Positions 8,082 through 16,848 of a stretch of 64,000 bases of DNA are shown piece by piece. Each line of letters starts with the position of its first letter. Positions within the stretch are counted from its first letter, which is position 1. Under the pieces are notes generated by a model. That model saw only the letters and a program-made list of their open reading frames with translations. It was not told the DNA's origin and ran no database searches. Position numbers and translations under genes: made by a program. Source of the DNA: Flavobacteriales bacterium UBA952 (GTDB lineage Bacteria; Bacteroidota; Bacteroidia; Flavobacteriales_D; Crocinitomicaceae); assembly GCA_905182495.1 (NCBI GenBank), contig CAJJBU010000007.1, positions 29,238 to 93,237 on the forward strand, in the 5' to 3' direction.

Positions 8082-9104
8082 ATGGATAATCAAAAAATCT
8101 TCTTAGACCATTTGGGGCAGACAACTACGCACCCGCTTCTTATAGAAGTAGACCATGCAGATGGGATCTACATATTCGATAAGAAAGGAAAGAAGTACAT
8201 GGACATGATTGCCGGGATTGCAGTAAGTAGCTTGGGTCACGGGAATCAAAGAATTAAGGACGCTCTCAAAAAACAAATTGACAAACACCTCCATGTGATG
8301 GTATATGGGGAATTTGTTCAAGAATCTCAAGTTCAACTTTCCATTAACTTAAGAAAACTGCTTCCCGAAAAACTCGATGGCCTTTATATTGTAAACTCAG
8401 GTACAGAGGCTATTGAAGCTGCCATTAAATTATGCAAAGCACACACAGGAAGAAAAGAGCTTGTCTCCTTTAAAGGGGCTTACCATGGGAGCACAAACGG
8501 CGCTTTGAGTATCTCAAGTAACGAAAAAAGAAAGGAAAATTTCAGACCCTTATTACCTAATATTGAATTTATTGAGCTCAATAATATAAATAGCCTTGAA
8601 TCCATTACAACAAGAACTGCGGGCGTATTTATGGAGACCATACAAGGGGATGCAGGCGTTCAGATTCCAACGCTTAATTTTATGCAAAAACTGCGTAAAA
8701 AATGTGACGAAACCGGAGCGTTATTGGTTTTAGACGAAATTCAATGTGGCCTTGGTCGAACTGGAAAAAACTTTGCTTTTGAGCATTTCAATATTGTTCC
8801 AGATCTACTTACCTTAGGGAAATCATTAGGTGGAGGATTGCCTATAGGCGCATTAATCGCACCGCAAAAAACATTAGCAACATTTAGTACCAATCCAGAG
8901 CTTGGCCACATTACGACTTTTGGCGGCCACCCATTGACTGCAGCGGCTTCGGCAGAATTTTGCGCTATTCTAAAAGGTGATATTGATTTAGAAGATTCAA
9001 TATCAATCTATGAAAGAGGTGAGGCTTTAAAGTCTCATTGTGAATCAAAATTAGAGAAAGCTAAAATGAAGGTTGATAAAATTATTACTCAGAGTAGTCG
9101 CTAA
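8082..9104 (+). CDS. Class III aminotransferase (PLP-dependent), C-terminally broken
   Basis: Acetylornithine/ornithine-aminotransferase-type enzyme that binds pyridoxal phosphate. The 340 residues contain [15 protein letters not shown] (105-119), FKGAYHGST, the cofactor-contacting [14 protein letters not shown] (D218) and the Schiff-base lysine K247 in [13 protein letters not shown]. The large domain is intact. The frame ends early at ITQSSR; the rest of the small domain continues in the +1 frame up to 9246, about 20 expected residues being absent (next entry). It starts 10 bp after the phosphatase gene. The exact substrate cannot be told from sequence. Confidence 0.85.
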   Translation: MDNQKIFLDHLGQTTTHPLLIEVDHADGIYIFDKKGKKYMDMIAGIAVSSLGHGNQRIKDALKKQIDKHLHVMVYGEFVQESQVQLSINLRKLLPEKLDGLYIVNSGTEAIEAAIKLCKAHTGRKELVSFKGAYHGSTNGALSISSNEKRKENFRPLLPNIEFIELNNINSLESITTRTAGVFMETIQGDAGVQIPTLNFMQKLRKKCDETGALLVLDEIQCGLGRTGKNFAFEHFNIVPDLLTLGKSLGGGLPIGALIAPQKTLATFSTNPELGHITTFGGHPLTAAASAEFCAILKGDIDLEDSISIYERGEALKSHCESKLEKAKMKVDKIITQSSR

Positions 9105-9246
9105 TTGCTTAGAAAGGGGGTTGATCTTATTTTGGTTCCTATCTCACCCCAACAGTTTTCGACTGTCGCCCCCCTTAACAATTACCGAATCTGAAATTAT
9201 TAAGGCAGGAAAGATCATCTGCAAAGCGATAGACGAAAGTATTTAA
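9087..9246 (+). pseudogene. Out-of-frame C-terminal remnant of the class III aminotransferase
   Basis: Directly after ITQ the +1 frame reads [20 protein letters not shown] and goes on through FRLSPPLTITESEI to a TAA at 9244-9246. This is the normal end of the family (a G-L-I strand, then RLxPPLTI). The usual IRGKGLM-type segment between the two parts is missing, so a short deletion whose length is not a multiple of three fits better than a single-base error. It fills the otherwise geneless 9105-9246. Confidence 0.75.
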
Positions 9247-9251
9247 GATTA

Positions 9252-9285
9252 TTGGAGCTTCACAAGATGGTATTCTTTATTTTTG
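9252..9285 (+). promoter_or_regulatory. Promoter of metF
   Basis: TTG at 9252-9254, 23 bp spacer, TATTTTTG at 9278-9285 (exact TAnnTTTG). The box ends 19 bp before the metF ATG. It lies just past the aminotransferase remnant. Confidence 0.5.
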
Positions 9286-9304
9286 CAACTACATTATATA
9301 CTAA

Positions 9305-10255
9305 ATGAAGGTTACAGATTATTTAAAAGACGCTAAACAAACTTTGTTTTCATTTGAAATACTCCCCCCGTTAAAAGGAAAAAGTATACAATCCATTTAT
9401 AATGGTATTGACCCTTTAATGGAATTCAAACCGAAATTTGTAAACGTAACCTACCACAGAGAAGAATACATTTATAAGGAACAAGAAAACGGATTATTGG
9501 AAAAAGTGTCTATTCGAAAAAGACCGGGAACCGTTGGGATTTGCGCTGCAATTATGGCCAAATACAAGATTGATGCTGTTCCACATTTAATTTGCGGGGG
9601 ATTTAGTAAAGAAGAAACAGAAAACGCTTTGATTGACCTTCAATTTCTAGGAATTGACAATGTTCTTGCACTCCGTGGAGACTCGATAAAAACGGAGTCC
9701 TCATTTCGCCCCCATACAAAAGGACACCAATATGCATCTGAATTAATTGATCAGATTGATGACATGAACCATGGTAAATATTGCGTTGACGATATCAAAA
9801 TGGAACCTACTGATTTTTGCATCGGTGCGGCTGGCTATCCAGAGAAACATTTTGAGGCCATGAATTTAAAAACAGACCTCATTCATTTAAAACAAAAAGT
9901 AGATGCCGGAGCGGCATATATTGTCACTCAAATGTTTTTTGACAATAAAAAATATTTCGACTTTGTTAAATCCTGTAGAGATTTCGGGATCAATGTCCCC
10001 ATCATACCTGGTCTCAAACCAATAAAAACTTTAAATCACATTTCGTTTCTACCTAAATTCTTCCATATCGATTATCCAGAAGAATTATCAACGGAATTAC
10101 TCAAATGTAAAACAAATAAAGATGTTGAAACTGTAGGTATTGAATGGGGAATTCAGCAATCCAAAGAACTTTTTTCTCAAAATGTTCCCTGCATTCATTA
10201 TTACACCATGTCAAATTCAGATGCTGTAAAAGCTATCGCAAGTAACCTATTTTAA
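9305..10255 (+). CDS. metF: Methylenetetrahydrofolate reductase
   Basis: FAD enzyme that reduces 5,10-methylene-THF to 5-methyl-THF for methionine synthesis. The 316 residues show the family start FSFEILPPLKGKS with catalytic E18, the folate/FAD-site segments NVTYHREE, IDNVLALRGD and IGAAGYPEKH, and the late PIIPGLKPI strand. Length is normal for bacterial MetF and the TIM barrel looks complete. Its stop codon is followed without a gap by the ATG of a small secreted protein, so the two are probably co-transcribed. Confidence 0.95.
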   Translation: MKVTDYLKDAKQTLFSFEILPPLKGKSIQSIYNGIDPLMEFKPKFVNVTYHREEYIYKEQENGLLEKVSIRKRPGTVGICAAIMAKYKIDAVPHLICGGFSKEETENALIDLQFLGIDNVLALRGDSIKTESSFRPHTKGHQYASELIDQIDDMNHGKYCVDDIKMEPTDFCIGAAGYPEKHFEAMNLKTDLIHLKQKVDAGAAYIVTQMFFDNKKYFDFVKSCRDFGINVPIIPGLKPIKTLNHISFLPKFFHIDYPEELSTELLKCKTNKDVETVGIEWGIQQSKELFSQNVPCIHYYTMSNSDAVKAIASNLF

Positions 10256-10795
10256 ATGAAAAATTATTTCCTTCTATTCCTATTCCTTTCCTGCTTTGGT
10301 TTTACGCAAGCGCAAACAGATTCCAAAGCCAAAACATTAGTGATTGGTCAATTTGACCGACCTGAAGAGCGTTATGCAATAGAGGTTGCCGTTACTGATT
10401 TGTTTTCAAAGAATGGCATCCCTGCTGTTCCATCATTAAATGTAATCAAGCAAGGTGCAAACCCTTCTATTCTGGCTACAGACAGCATCCAGGAGATCCT
10501 AAATAGCATGGGAATCACAAGCTTTGCTATTGTAAATGTTCGGGGCTATGATCGAAGATTTAAAATAAGTGAAAAAGAAACTCCTTTGAGCGAGGTGCTT
10601 ATGAGAACAAGTATTTATCATGTCTATAGAGAAGAGGCTACATCAGTTAGCTTTGAATTCATTTTATTCAAGGAAAACAAGATTTATTATAGAGATATCT
10701 TAAAGTGCGGTAACGTTTCCGATAGAGATTCTGTAATAAAAAGGATACGTAAAAAGCTTCCAAAAAGAATTTCAAAAAAGTGGCCTAAGAATTAG
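10256..10795 (+). CDS. Small secreted protein of unknown function
   Basis: A 179-residue protein with a clear signal peptide (MKNYFLLFLFLSCFGFTQAQ) ending in the AQ cleavage pattern usual in this genome. The mature part is mixed alpha/beta (KTLVIGQFDRPEERYAIEVAVTDLF, then ITSFAIVNVRGYDRRF) and ends in a very basic tail (KRIRKKLPKRISKKWPKN). The alternation resembles small periplasmic or outer-membrane-assembly accessory proteins, but I recognise no family. ATG abuts the metF stop. It converges on, and overlaps by 4 bp, the OMP gene at 10792. Confidence 0.75.
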   Translation: MKNYFLLFLFLSCFGFTQAQTDSKAKTLVIGQFDRPEERYAIEVAVTDLFSKNGIPAVPSLNVIKQGANPSILATDSIQEILNSMGITSFAIVNVRGYDRRFKISEKETPLSEVLMRTSIYHVYREEATSVSFEFILFKENKIYYRDILKCGNVSDRDSVIKRIRKKLPKRISKKWPKN

Positions 10796-11682
10796 AAATT
10801 TCCTGAACGGAATTTTTTATCAAAGTTCATTTCACTTGGATCTCCATATGCACCGCATTTTGGTACACGTTCAAAAAGCTTAATAAACTTTATTTTAAAT
10901 AAAATAGGCCAATATTGTGAAGAGAACCAATCCCATTTTGCATGAGGACCTTTCCATTCATGAATACCAATAAGCGGTAATTCTAGAGTGGGAATCATCA
11001 TCCATGCCCGATTAAAACGAACACCTAAACCAAGGCTATAATGAAGTTGAAGGTTGTTTTGACTTTGGAAAACTTGATCTAAAGGATGCTGTGAAAAGCC
11101 ATCCTCATAAAGACGATCACCGTCGTTGGGCCTAAATTCATAATTAAAACCAATGGCATTATCAATGAAATGCTTCCTAGCCTTGTCTATCTTTTTCTTA
11201 CCAATATAGATTAAGGAATGAGCGGAAACTCTTGCAGAAAAAAGACCAAGTGTAAAGGTTCCTGTTCCATTTGAGTTGGAAATCGAAACGCCAGCAGCAT
11301 CCAATAAATCTATTTTCGTAGATTCTTCGCCAGCAAAAACCTTATAACCTAAACCCCAATCAAAATAATCAATGATTCTGCTTTTTTTCAAAAACTTAAT
11401 TGGAATACCCTTCCATTTAGGAAAGTGTGCAAACCCCAACTCTGCTGCATACCTTGTTTTTCCGGAAGGATTGACAATATAAGATTCTCGATCCCCAGTT
11501 ATTAGGGCATTTTGACCATCGACTTCTTGACCAGGGAATAAGTAAGTTGCTGCTAATGAAAACTGAATACCATCATTAACCACAACAATGTAATCATTAC
11601 CCCTTGACGCTTTTTTAAAGCCCCCCTGACTCAGGGTTGAAAAACCAATACTTATTATAACAAGAAGAAGTCCATATTTCAT
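10792..11682 (-). CDS. Predicted outer-membrane beta-barrel protein, unknown
   Basis: A 296-residue exported protein (signal MKYGLLLVIISIGFSTLSQ) with alternating hydrophobic/polar strands and many aromatic residues (for example DYFDWGLGYKVFAGE, LQLHYSLGLGVRFNRAWMM), as expected for an outer-membrane barrel. No named domain is recognised. Its start overlaps the stop of the kynurenine monooxygenase gene by 4 bp, so it is the last gene of that operon; a link to tryptophan catabolism is possible but unsupported. Confidence 0.7.
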   Translation of the reverse strand: MKYGLLLVIISIGFSTLSQGGFKKASRGNDYIVVVNDGIQFSLAATYLFPGQEVDGQNALITGDRESYIVNPSGKTRYAAELGFAHFPKWKGIPIKFLKKSRIIDYFDWGLGYKVFAGEESTKIDLLDAAGVSISNSNGTGTFTLGLFSARVSAHSLIYIGKKKIDKARKHFIDNAIGFNYEFRPNDGDRLYEDGFSQHPLDQVFQSQNNLQLHYSLGLGVRFNRAWMMIPTLELPLIGIHEWKGPHAKWDWFSSQYWPILFKIKFIKLFERVPKCGAYGDPSEMNFDKKFRSGNF

Positions 11683-13049
11683 ATTTCGAATTTAAAGGAT
11701 TTACTCTCTTTAGCGATTAAATCCATAACCTCATCGCTATCCCAATGTTTATCGATATCAGGAAACTGCATTACACGTTCCATAATACCATCTTGTATCT
11801 TTCCTTGTTTGTAGGCGACGCTGTAAGGAATTGTGCTAAAGGTCACTTGAGAATATAACGGCAACCACTTTTTAGGATACATTTTGGTATACTTTGCCTC
11901 TATTTTCTTTCGCAAAAGAAAATTCTCATCAGCAACATAATCACGCATTTCGTAATAGTTATCCAATGAAAGATCTTGTAGGGCATCCCCGTCAGGCTTT
12001 CGCGTTTCATTATATTCTTTAAATACAGCATCCCAATCTTCATTATGCTTAATCATAAGATCATTCAGAACCGTACAATCTTCAAATCCTGAATTCATGC
12101 CTTGGCCATAGAATGGCACAGTAGCGTGTGCTGAGTCTCCCATCAAGGCAACTTTCCCATGCGTCCAAGGATAGCAGCGTATAATCGCCAAAGAAGCTAA
12201 AGGATGGTCTTCCCATGCCTCTCCAACATTCGGCATCATTTTATGGAAATCAGGGAATACAACCCTGAAAAATTCATCAACATCGTCTTTAGTTTTGAGC
12301 TTATCAAAAGAGTACTTATGATTTTCGTGGGGCATGAATAATGTACATGTAAACGAACCATCTTCATTTGCTAAAGCAATCATCATAAAACGACCTCTTG
12401 GCCAAATGTGCAAGGCATTTTTATCCATTACATAGTCTCCATTTGGAGCAGCCGGAAGCAGTACCTCTCGATATCCATCTTCAATAAAACGTTGACTAAA
12501 ATTAAAACGAGGTAGTTTTTGCATTGAATTGTAACGAGTAGCTGAAAAAGCACCGTCTGCAGCAAAAATCAAATCAGATTTAACCTCAAATTCTTCATTA
12601 GTCTCTGTATTCCGAATAAAGGAAATAGAATTCTCAAAATCTACTTTGTAGCATTCATGATGGTAATGAATGGTTGCTTTGCCTTTTTTTTCAGCAATAT
12701 CCATCATACGTGCATTTATATGACCTCTGGAAACTGAATAAATAGCTTGCCCTTCTTCACCATAAGGTTGATAGGTCAGCTCTCCTGAATCTGCATGCAT
12801 TACCCTTCCATACATTGGAATTGCTATTTCACGAACCGAATCTCCGACCCCAACATCGTCAAGAGCTTTCCAACCCCTGACAGAAAGCGCTAAGTTAATA
12901 GACTTTCCCGCTGCGATATCCGCTTTTCGTATATCTGACCTTCTTTCAAAAATAGTTACTGAATACCCTGCTCTAGAAAGATAAACTGCCCATAAAGAAC
13001 CGACAAGTCCTGCACCTATTATTGTTGCGTTTTTTTGATTTGAATTCAT
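11679..13049 (-). CDS. kmo: Kynurenine 3-monooxygenase
   Basis: FAD-dependent aromatic hydroxylase that converts L-kynurenine to 3-hydroxykynurenine in the tryptophan-to-NAD route. The 456 residues show the FAD-binding GAGLVGSLWAVYLSRAGYSVTIFERR near the N terminus, the KMO-type SINLALSVRGWKAL segment, and the second flavin motif CYPWTHGKVALMGDSAHATVPFYGQGMNSGFEDC. Length matches the family. A 69-residue membrane protein precedes it by 2 bp. The next-but-one pathway enzyme, 3-hydroxyanthranilate dioxygenase, is encoded at 54485; kynureninase is not in the window. Confidence 0.94.
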   Translation of the reverse strand: MNSNQKNATIIGAGLVGSLWAVYLSRAGYSVTIFERRSDIRKADIAAGKSINLALSVRGWKALDDVGVGDSVREIAIPMYGRVMHADSGELTYQPYGEEGQAIYSVSRGHINARMMDIAEKKGKATIHYHHECYKVDFENSISFIRNTETNEEFEVKSDLIFAADGAFSATRYNSMQKLPRFNFSQRFIEDGYREVLLPAAPNGDYVMDKNALHIWPRGRFMMIALANEDGSFTCTLFMPHENHKYSFDKLKTKDDVDEFFRVVFPDFHKMMPNVGEAWEDHPLASLAIIRCYPWTHGKVALMGDSAHATVPFYGQGMNSGFEDCTVLNDLMIKHNEDWDAVFKEYNETRKPDGDALQDLSLDNYYEMRDYVADENFLLRKKIEAKYTKMYPKKWLPLYSQVTFSTIPYSVAYKQGKIQDGIMERVMQFPDIDKHWDSDEVMDLIAKESKSFKFEI

Positions 13050-13051
13050 TA

Positions 13052-13261
13052 TTATTTTCTCCAGTGTTTTGAATAGGAAGACTCAAAATAGGTAGTCTTG
13101 AACCTGCCTTTGTTTCGTTTGTTGTGGTAAGCAATTAAAATTCTCCAAACTAGAATACCAATGATTAAAATACAAATCGTTTGCGCAGAAATATTAATAT
13201 AGTCTCTGACAATAGAAATGTCTCCAGTGTATTTAACTTGAATAAGTTCTTGACCCGTCAT
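13052..13261 (-). CDS. Small single-pass membrane protein before kmo
   Basis: A 69-residue protein with one strong membrane helix (about 26-45, TICILIIGILVWRILIAY) followed by a very basic tail (HNKRNKGRFKTTYFESSYSKHWRK), suggesting an N-out, C-in orientation. No family recognised. It ends 2 bp before the kmo start, so translation is probably coupled; it may anchor or partner the monooxygenase, but that is inference. Confidence 0.6.
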   Translation of the reverse strand: MTGQELIQVKYTGDISIVRDYINISAQTICILIIGILVWRILIAYHNKRNKGRFKTTYFESSYSKHWRK

Positions 13262-13337
13262 ATAGATAAGTTAAACACGAATGTAATGAGTTTGTTGTCA
13301 CGACATTTAAGATAAAACGAAGAATTATTCACATTAA

Positions 13338-14270
13338 CTATTTAGTAGTTGGGTCAATAAACAATAAATTTCGTTTAATACCCTTAAACTTCGCTCTCTT
13401 TAAAGGACTTCGTTTCAACAGCTCCCTATAGGTTTCCTCATTCAGATCCATCCAATCCTTCTTTGTGAAATCTAACAACTTTGGATTTTGAAACCGCTCC
13501 TCCTTATGAGGTTTTGAAAAGCGATTCCAGGGACAAACATCCTGACAAACATCACAGCCAAAAGCCCAATTATCCATTTTGCCTTTAAACTCATTAGGGA
13601 GAAGCTCATCTTTTAACTCTATAGTTAGATAGGATATGCATTTTGAGCCATCCACAACATAGGGGGCAACAATAGCCTCCGTTGGACAATCATCAATACA
13701 TTTTGTGCAAGTTCCGCAATAATCTTTCATTGGGCCGTCCTGTTCAAAATCTAAATCAGTTATCAATTCAGCAATAAAGAAAAAACTACCTTCTTTGGGA
13801 TGAATCAAATTTGAGTTTTTCCCAATCCAACCAAGCCCCGCTTTAGAAGCCCATGCCTTATCCATAACAGGTGCTGAATCCACAAAAGCCCTTCCTTCTA
13901 CCTCGCCTACAAGGTCTTTAATGAAGGAAAATAGTTCGACCAAACGCTCTTTCACCAGATAATGATAGTCCTCGCCATACGCATATTTAGAGATTTTAGG
14001 CGCCTCTACGTCTAACTGTTTGTGATCTGTAGCATAATTAAATAACAATGAAATAACAGACTTTGCTCCAGGAACAAGTTTGCTTGGATCCAATCTTTTA
14101 TCAAAATGATTTTCCATGTAGGACATCTTACCCTGATGGTTATTTTTTAACCAATTTTCGAGTCTAGGAGCTTCATCTTCGAGAAAACCTGCCTTTGAAA
14201 ATCCACAGTAGAAAAATCCTAATTCTTGAGCCTTAGCTAAAATTTGATTTTTATACTTTGTCGCATCCAT
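13338..14270 (-). CDS. queG: Epoxyqueuosine reductase
   Basis: Cobalamin- and 4Fe-4S-dependent enzyme for the last step of queuosine synthesis in tRNA. The 310 residues include the active-site stretch [24 protein letters not shown] and two iron-sulfur motifs, [16 protein letters not shown] and [11 protein letters not shown], in the expected order. Length is at the short end but normal for Bacteroidota. It starts one base before the end of ruvB, in the same operon. Confidence 0.94.
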   Translation of the reverse strand: MDATKYKNQILAKAQELGFFYCGFSKAGFLEDEAPRLENWLKNNHQGKMSYMENHFDKRLDPSKLVPGAKSVISLLFNYATDHKQLDVEAPKISKYAYGEDYHYLVKERLVELFSFIKDLVGEVEGRAFVDSAPVMDKAWASKAGLGWIGKNSNLIHPKEGSFFFIAELITDLDFEQDGPMKDYCGTCTKCIDDCPTEAIVAPYVVDGSKCISYLTIELKDELLPNEFKGKMDNWAFGCDVCQDVCPWNRFSKPHKEERFQNPKLLDFTKKDWMDLNEETYRELLKRSPLKRAKFKGIKRNLLFIDPTTK

Positions 14271-15293
14271 CTAAAAGAAACCTCCTTGGCTAAATCCCAT
14301 GTCTATTCCCAGATGCTTGTATGATTTCTCCGTTGCCTTTCTCCCTCTTGGCGTGCGCATTAAAAAACCTTCTTGAATTAAAAATGGCTCATAGACCTCC
14401 TCGATAGTACCTGCATTCTCGCCTATTGCAGTTGCAATAGTGGTTAGACCAACTGGGCCGCCACTAAATTTCTCGACAATTGCTTTTAGTATGCGAATAT
14501 CCATTTCATCGAGGCCATTGGCATCGACATTTAATGCCTTTAGGGCAATTTCGGTGATCGCTTCATCAATTTTACCATTTCCTTTGATTTGGGCAAAGTC
14601 CCTAACCCTACGCAAAAGCGCATTAGCTATTCTTGGAGTACCTCTGCTCCTACTCGCTATCTTCAAGGCAGCATCAAAATCGATTTCTATCTCCAATAAA
14701 CCAGCCGATCGCTGAATTATGGACGTCAACGTTTCTGAATCGTAATATTCTAAGCGAGAATTAATACCAAACCGGGCTCTTAACGGACTTGTTAAAAGGC
14801 CTGATCGTGTTGTTGCGCCAATTAGAGTAAATGGATTTAACGTTATTTGAACCGTTCTTGCATTGGGGCCTGAATCAATCATGATATCTATGACATAGTC
14901 TTCCATTGCAGAATATAAATACTCTTCTACAACTGGGCTTAAACGGTGTATCTCGTCAATAAACAAAACATCCCCCGCCCCTAAGTTGGTTAATAACCCG
15001 GCTAAATCTCCTGGTTTATCCAAAACTGGTCCACTAGTAACTTTGAAGCCAACGGCCATCTCATTGGCAATAATATTGGCTAAGGTCGTCTTACCTAATC
15101 CCGGAGGGCCATGAAGCAAGACATGATCTAAGGGCTCCTTTCGAAGTGTAGCAGCCTGCACGAAAACCTCTAGATTTTCTACAATACTTGGTTGACCAGC
15201 AAAATCAATTAATTTTTGCGGACGTAATACCTTGTCAAATTCCTTTTCGAAATTATTTTCGGCCTCTTCTTGATAGTCAAATGAATCTTCCAA
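14271..15293 (-). CDS. ruvB: Holliday junction DNA helicase RuvB
   Basis: AAA+ motor that drives branch migration at Holliday junctions with RuvA and RuvC. The 340 residues carry [12 protein letters not shown] at the start, Walker [10 protein letters not shown] (62-70), Walker [11 protein letters not shown], sensor [18 protein letters not shown], and the C-terminal winged helix ending [20 protein letters not shown]. Complete and of normal length. It lies between the HAD phosphatase gene (65 bp upstream) and queG (adjacent). No ruvA or ruvC in the window. Confidence 0.97.
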   Translation of the reverse strand: MEDSFDYQEEAENNFEKEFDKVLRPQKLIDFAGQPSIVENLEVFVQAATLRKEPLDHVLLHGPPGLGKTTLANIIANEMAVGFKVTSGPVLDKPGDLAGLLTNLGAGDVLFIDEIHRLSPVVEEYLYSAMEDYVIDIMIDSGPNARTVQITLNPFTLIGATTRSGLLTSPLRARFGINSRLEYYDSETLTSIIQRSAGLLEIEIDFDAALKIASRSRGTPRIANALLRRVRDFAQIKGNGKIDEAITEIALKALNVDANGLDEMDIRILKAIVEKFSGGPVGLTTIATAIGENAGTIEEVYEPFLIQEGFLMRTPRGRKATEKSYKHLGIDMGFSQGGFF

Positions 15294-15358
15294 CTGCTGT
15301 CTTTATAACAAATTTACAAAAGCAATTGACACCAAACCTATAATCAAAAAAGGAAAAA

Positions 15359-16030
15359 TTAATAGCCCGGCTGAATGAACTGAAGCATCAATGCCATATC
15401 CTCAAACATGTAATCTGCAACACTTAACCGAGGCTCCTTTAGATGGGTCTTTTCTGGAATGCAAACAACCTTCATTTTAGCTGCCATCCCTGAGATAACT
15501 CCATTCAAGGAATCTTCAATAACGAGACATTTATTTGGATGTACAGAAAGCTGTTTTGCCGTCTTTAGATAAACAGCAGGATGAGGTTTGCCGTAAGTCT
15601 CAAATTCGGCAGAATGTACGACATCAAAATATTGACTGATTTTCAAACCATTCAGCACTGCTTCAAGTAATCGATTTGGTGAAGAAGTGGCGAGTCCTAT
15701 TTTCATAGGCTTGCTTTTAAGAAATGTCAGCATTTCATAAACGCCTTTCAAGGGGTTAGGATCGTTACTGACCAACTCAATCATCCTATTAATAATGTCG
15801 TTTTCCACAAGTTTTATATCCTCTATCCCTAAGTTTTGATCCTGATTCCAATGGCTAATGACCTCATCTATCCTTAGACCTACGGTTTTTTGAAAATCAC
15901 TTTTTGCCAGCTTACAACCTAGTTCAGAAAAAACTGTTTCCATTGCAATCTTCCACATCGGTTCGGAGTCAATAAGAATACCATCCATATCAAAAATGAC
16001 AGCTTCAAACTCACTTAATTTTAATTCCAT
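15359..16030 (-). CDS. HAD-superfamily sugar-phosphate phosphatase (HxpB/YniC-like)
   Basis: Cytoplasmic HAD phosphatase of about 223 residues. It shows the nucleophile motif FDMDGILIDSEP (D14 and D16 counted from the chosen start), motif II LATSSPNRL, the lysine in GKPHPAVY, and motif IV VIEDSLNGVISGM, with an alpha-helical cap between. The pattern is closest to hexitol/2-deoxyglucose-6-phosphate phosphatases; substrate is uncertain. I start at the ATG at 16030, not at the TTG at 16084 in the ORF track, because the 18 extra residues do not look like protein of this family. The start overlaps the previous gene's end by 10 bp. Confidence 0.85.
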   Translation of the reverse strand: MELKLSEFEAVIFDMDGILIDSEPMWKIAMETVFSELGCKLAKSDFQKTVGLRIDEVISHWNQDQNLGIEDIKLVENDIINRMIELVSNDPNPLKGVYEMLTFLKSKPMKIGLATSSPNRLLEAVLNGLKISQYFDVVHSAEFETYGKPHPAVYLKTAKQLSVHPNKCLVIEDSLNGVISGMAAKMKVVCIPEKTHLKEPRLSVADYMFEDMALMLQFIQPGY

Positions 16031-16848
16031 TTTAGTCTTTTTAAATGTTGTTTGCCAAGCATACTTTTTTCGGAGCCCACCCAAATAAAACCTAACTTAT
16101 CATAACATATAGACTCGCGTTGTTTTAGTCGCAAAAAGGACTTCTTTTTAATTAAGACCAGCTCATTTTCATTCCAATCGTATTCAAATACTTTTTTATA
16201 AGTCAATAAAAACAAGCTGCCCTCAAAATAATCCGCACCGGTAATGGAGCTTCTCAGCCAATTATTACCTGCTATTTTTATTTTTTGAATGCATTCTAAC
16301 TTAGTACTGCCTTCGCCTAGAACAATCTTATATACTTTGCATACCCCATCATAAGGTTGGGTCCTGTTCTTTGAAAAGAGATAAAGACTCCCCTCTATAA
16401 ACGCCATGGCTTCCACATCAAAATTTAATTCTGAATCAGCTATTTTCAGTTTGCTTCGATCCGGATAAAAATAACTTAAACGTTCCGCGACAATAGAATC
16501 CTTAAATTCTCCTCCGAAAATAGGAATGCGATAAATACATACATCATCTCTCTTATTTCCGTTGTCACCAAAATCTCCTACATACAATGTGTTTTGACCA
16601 TCATAGGCAATATCTTCCCAGTCTACGTTTGAGGCACCTATTAAGAAGGTGCGTTTCAACAATTCCCCGTTTCCATTTAAAAAATATAAATAAGGACCGT
16701 CTCCACTATCGTTATGGGCTACAAATAAGTTTTCTTCAAGCTTCTCTAATCCGGAGATTTCAGCTAGTTTGGTATCTAAACGCACTTTTTTTTGACTGGA
16801 AACAATCGGGCTATAAAACAACATTACAAACAAGAATAACCGCATCAT
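16021..16848 (-). CDS. Secreted beta-propeller-like protein, unknown
   Basis: A 275-residue exported protein (signal MMRLFLFVMLFYSPIVSSQ). The mature part has repeated strand-turn blocks such as LFVAHNDSGDGPYLYFLNGNGELLKR, TLYVGDFGDNGNKRDD and LYLFSKNRTQPYDG, like a beta-propeller with Asp/Gly turns that could bind calcium. I recognise no named family. It overlaps the CNNM/CBS protein gene by 4 bp and the HAD gene by 10 bp, so it sits in the middle of a translationally coupled run. Confidence 0.7.
   Translation of the reverse strand: MMRLFLFVMLFYSPIVSSQKKVRLDTKLAEISGLEKLEENLFVAHNDSGDGPYLYFLNGNGELLKRTFLIGASNVDWEDIAYDGQNTLYVGDFGDNGNKRDDVCIYRIPIFGGEFKDSIVAERLSYFYPDRSKLKIADSELNFDVEAMAFIEGSLYLFSKNRTQPYDGVCKVYKIVLGEGSTKLECIQKIKIAGNNWLRSSITGADYFEGSLFLLTYKKVFEYDWNENELVLIKKKSFLRLKQRESICYDKLGFIWVGSEKSMLGKQHLKRLKWN

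Noticed and set aside
10796-10830. Bidirectional terminator between the convergent genes ending at 10795 and 10792
   Set aside because: AATTTCC/GGAATTTTTT gives only a short, imperfect stem inside coding sequence; not convincing.
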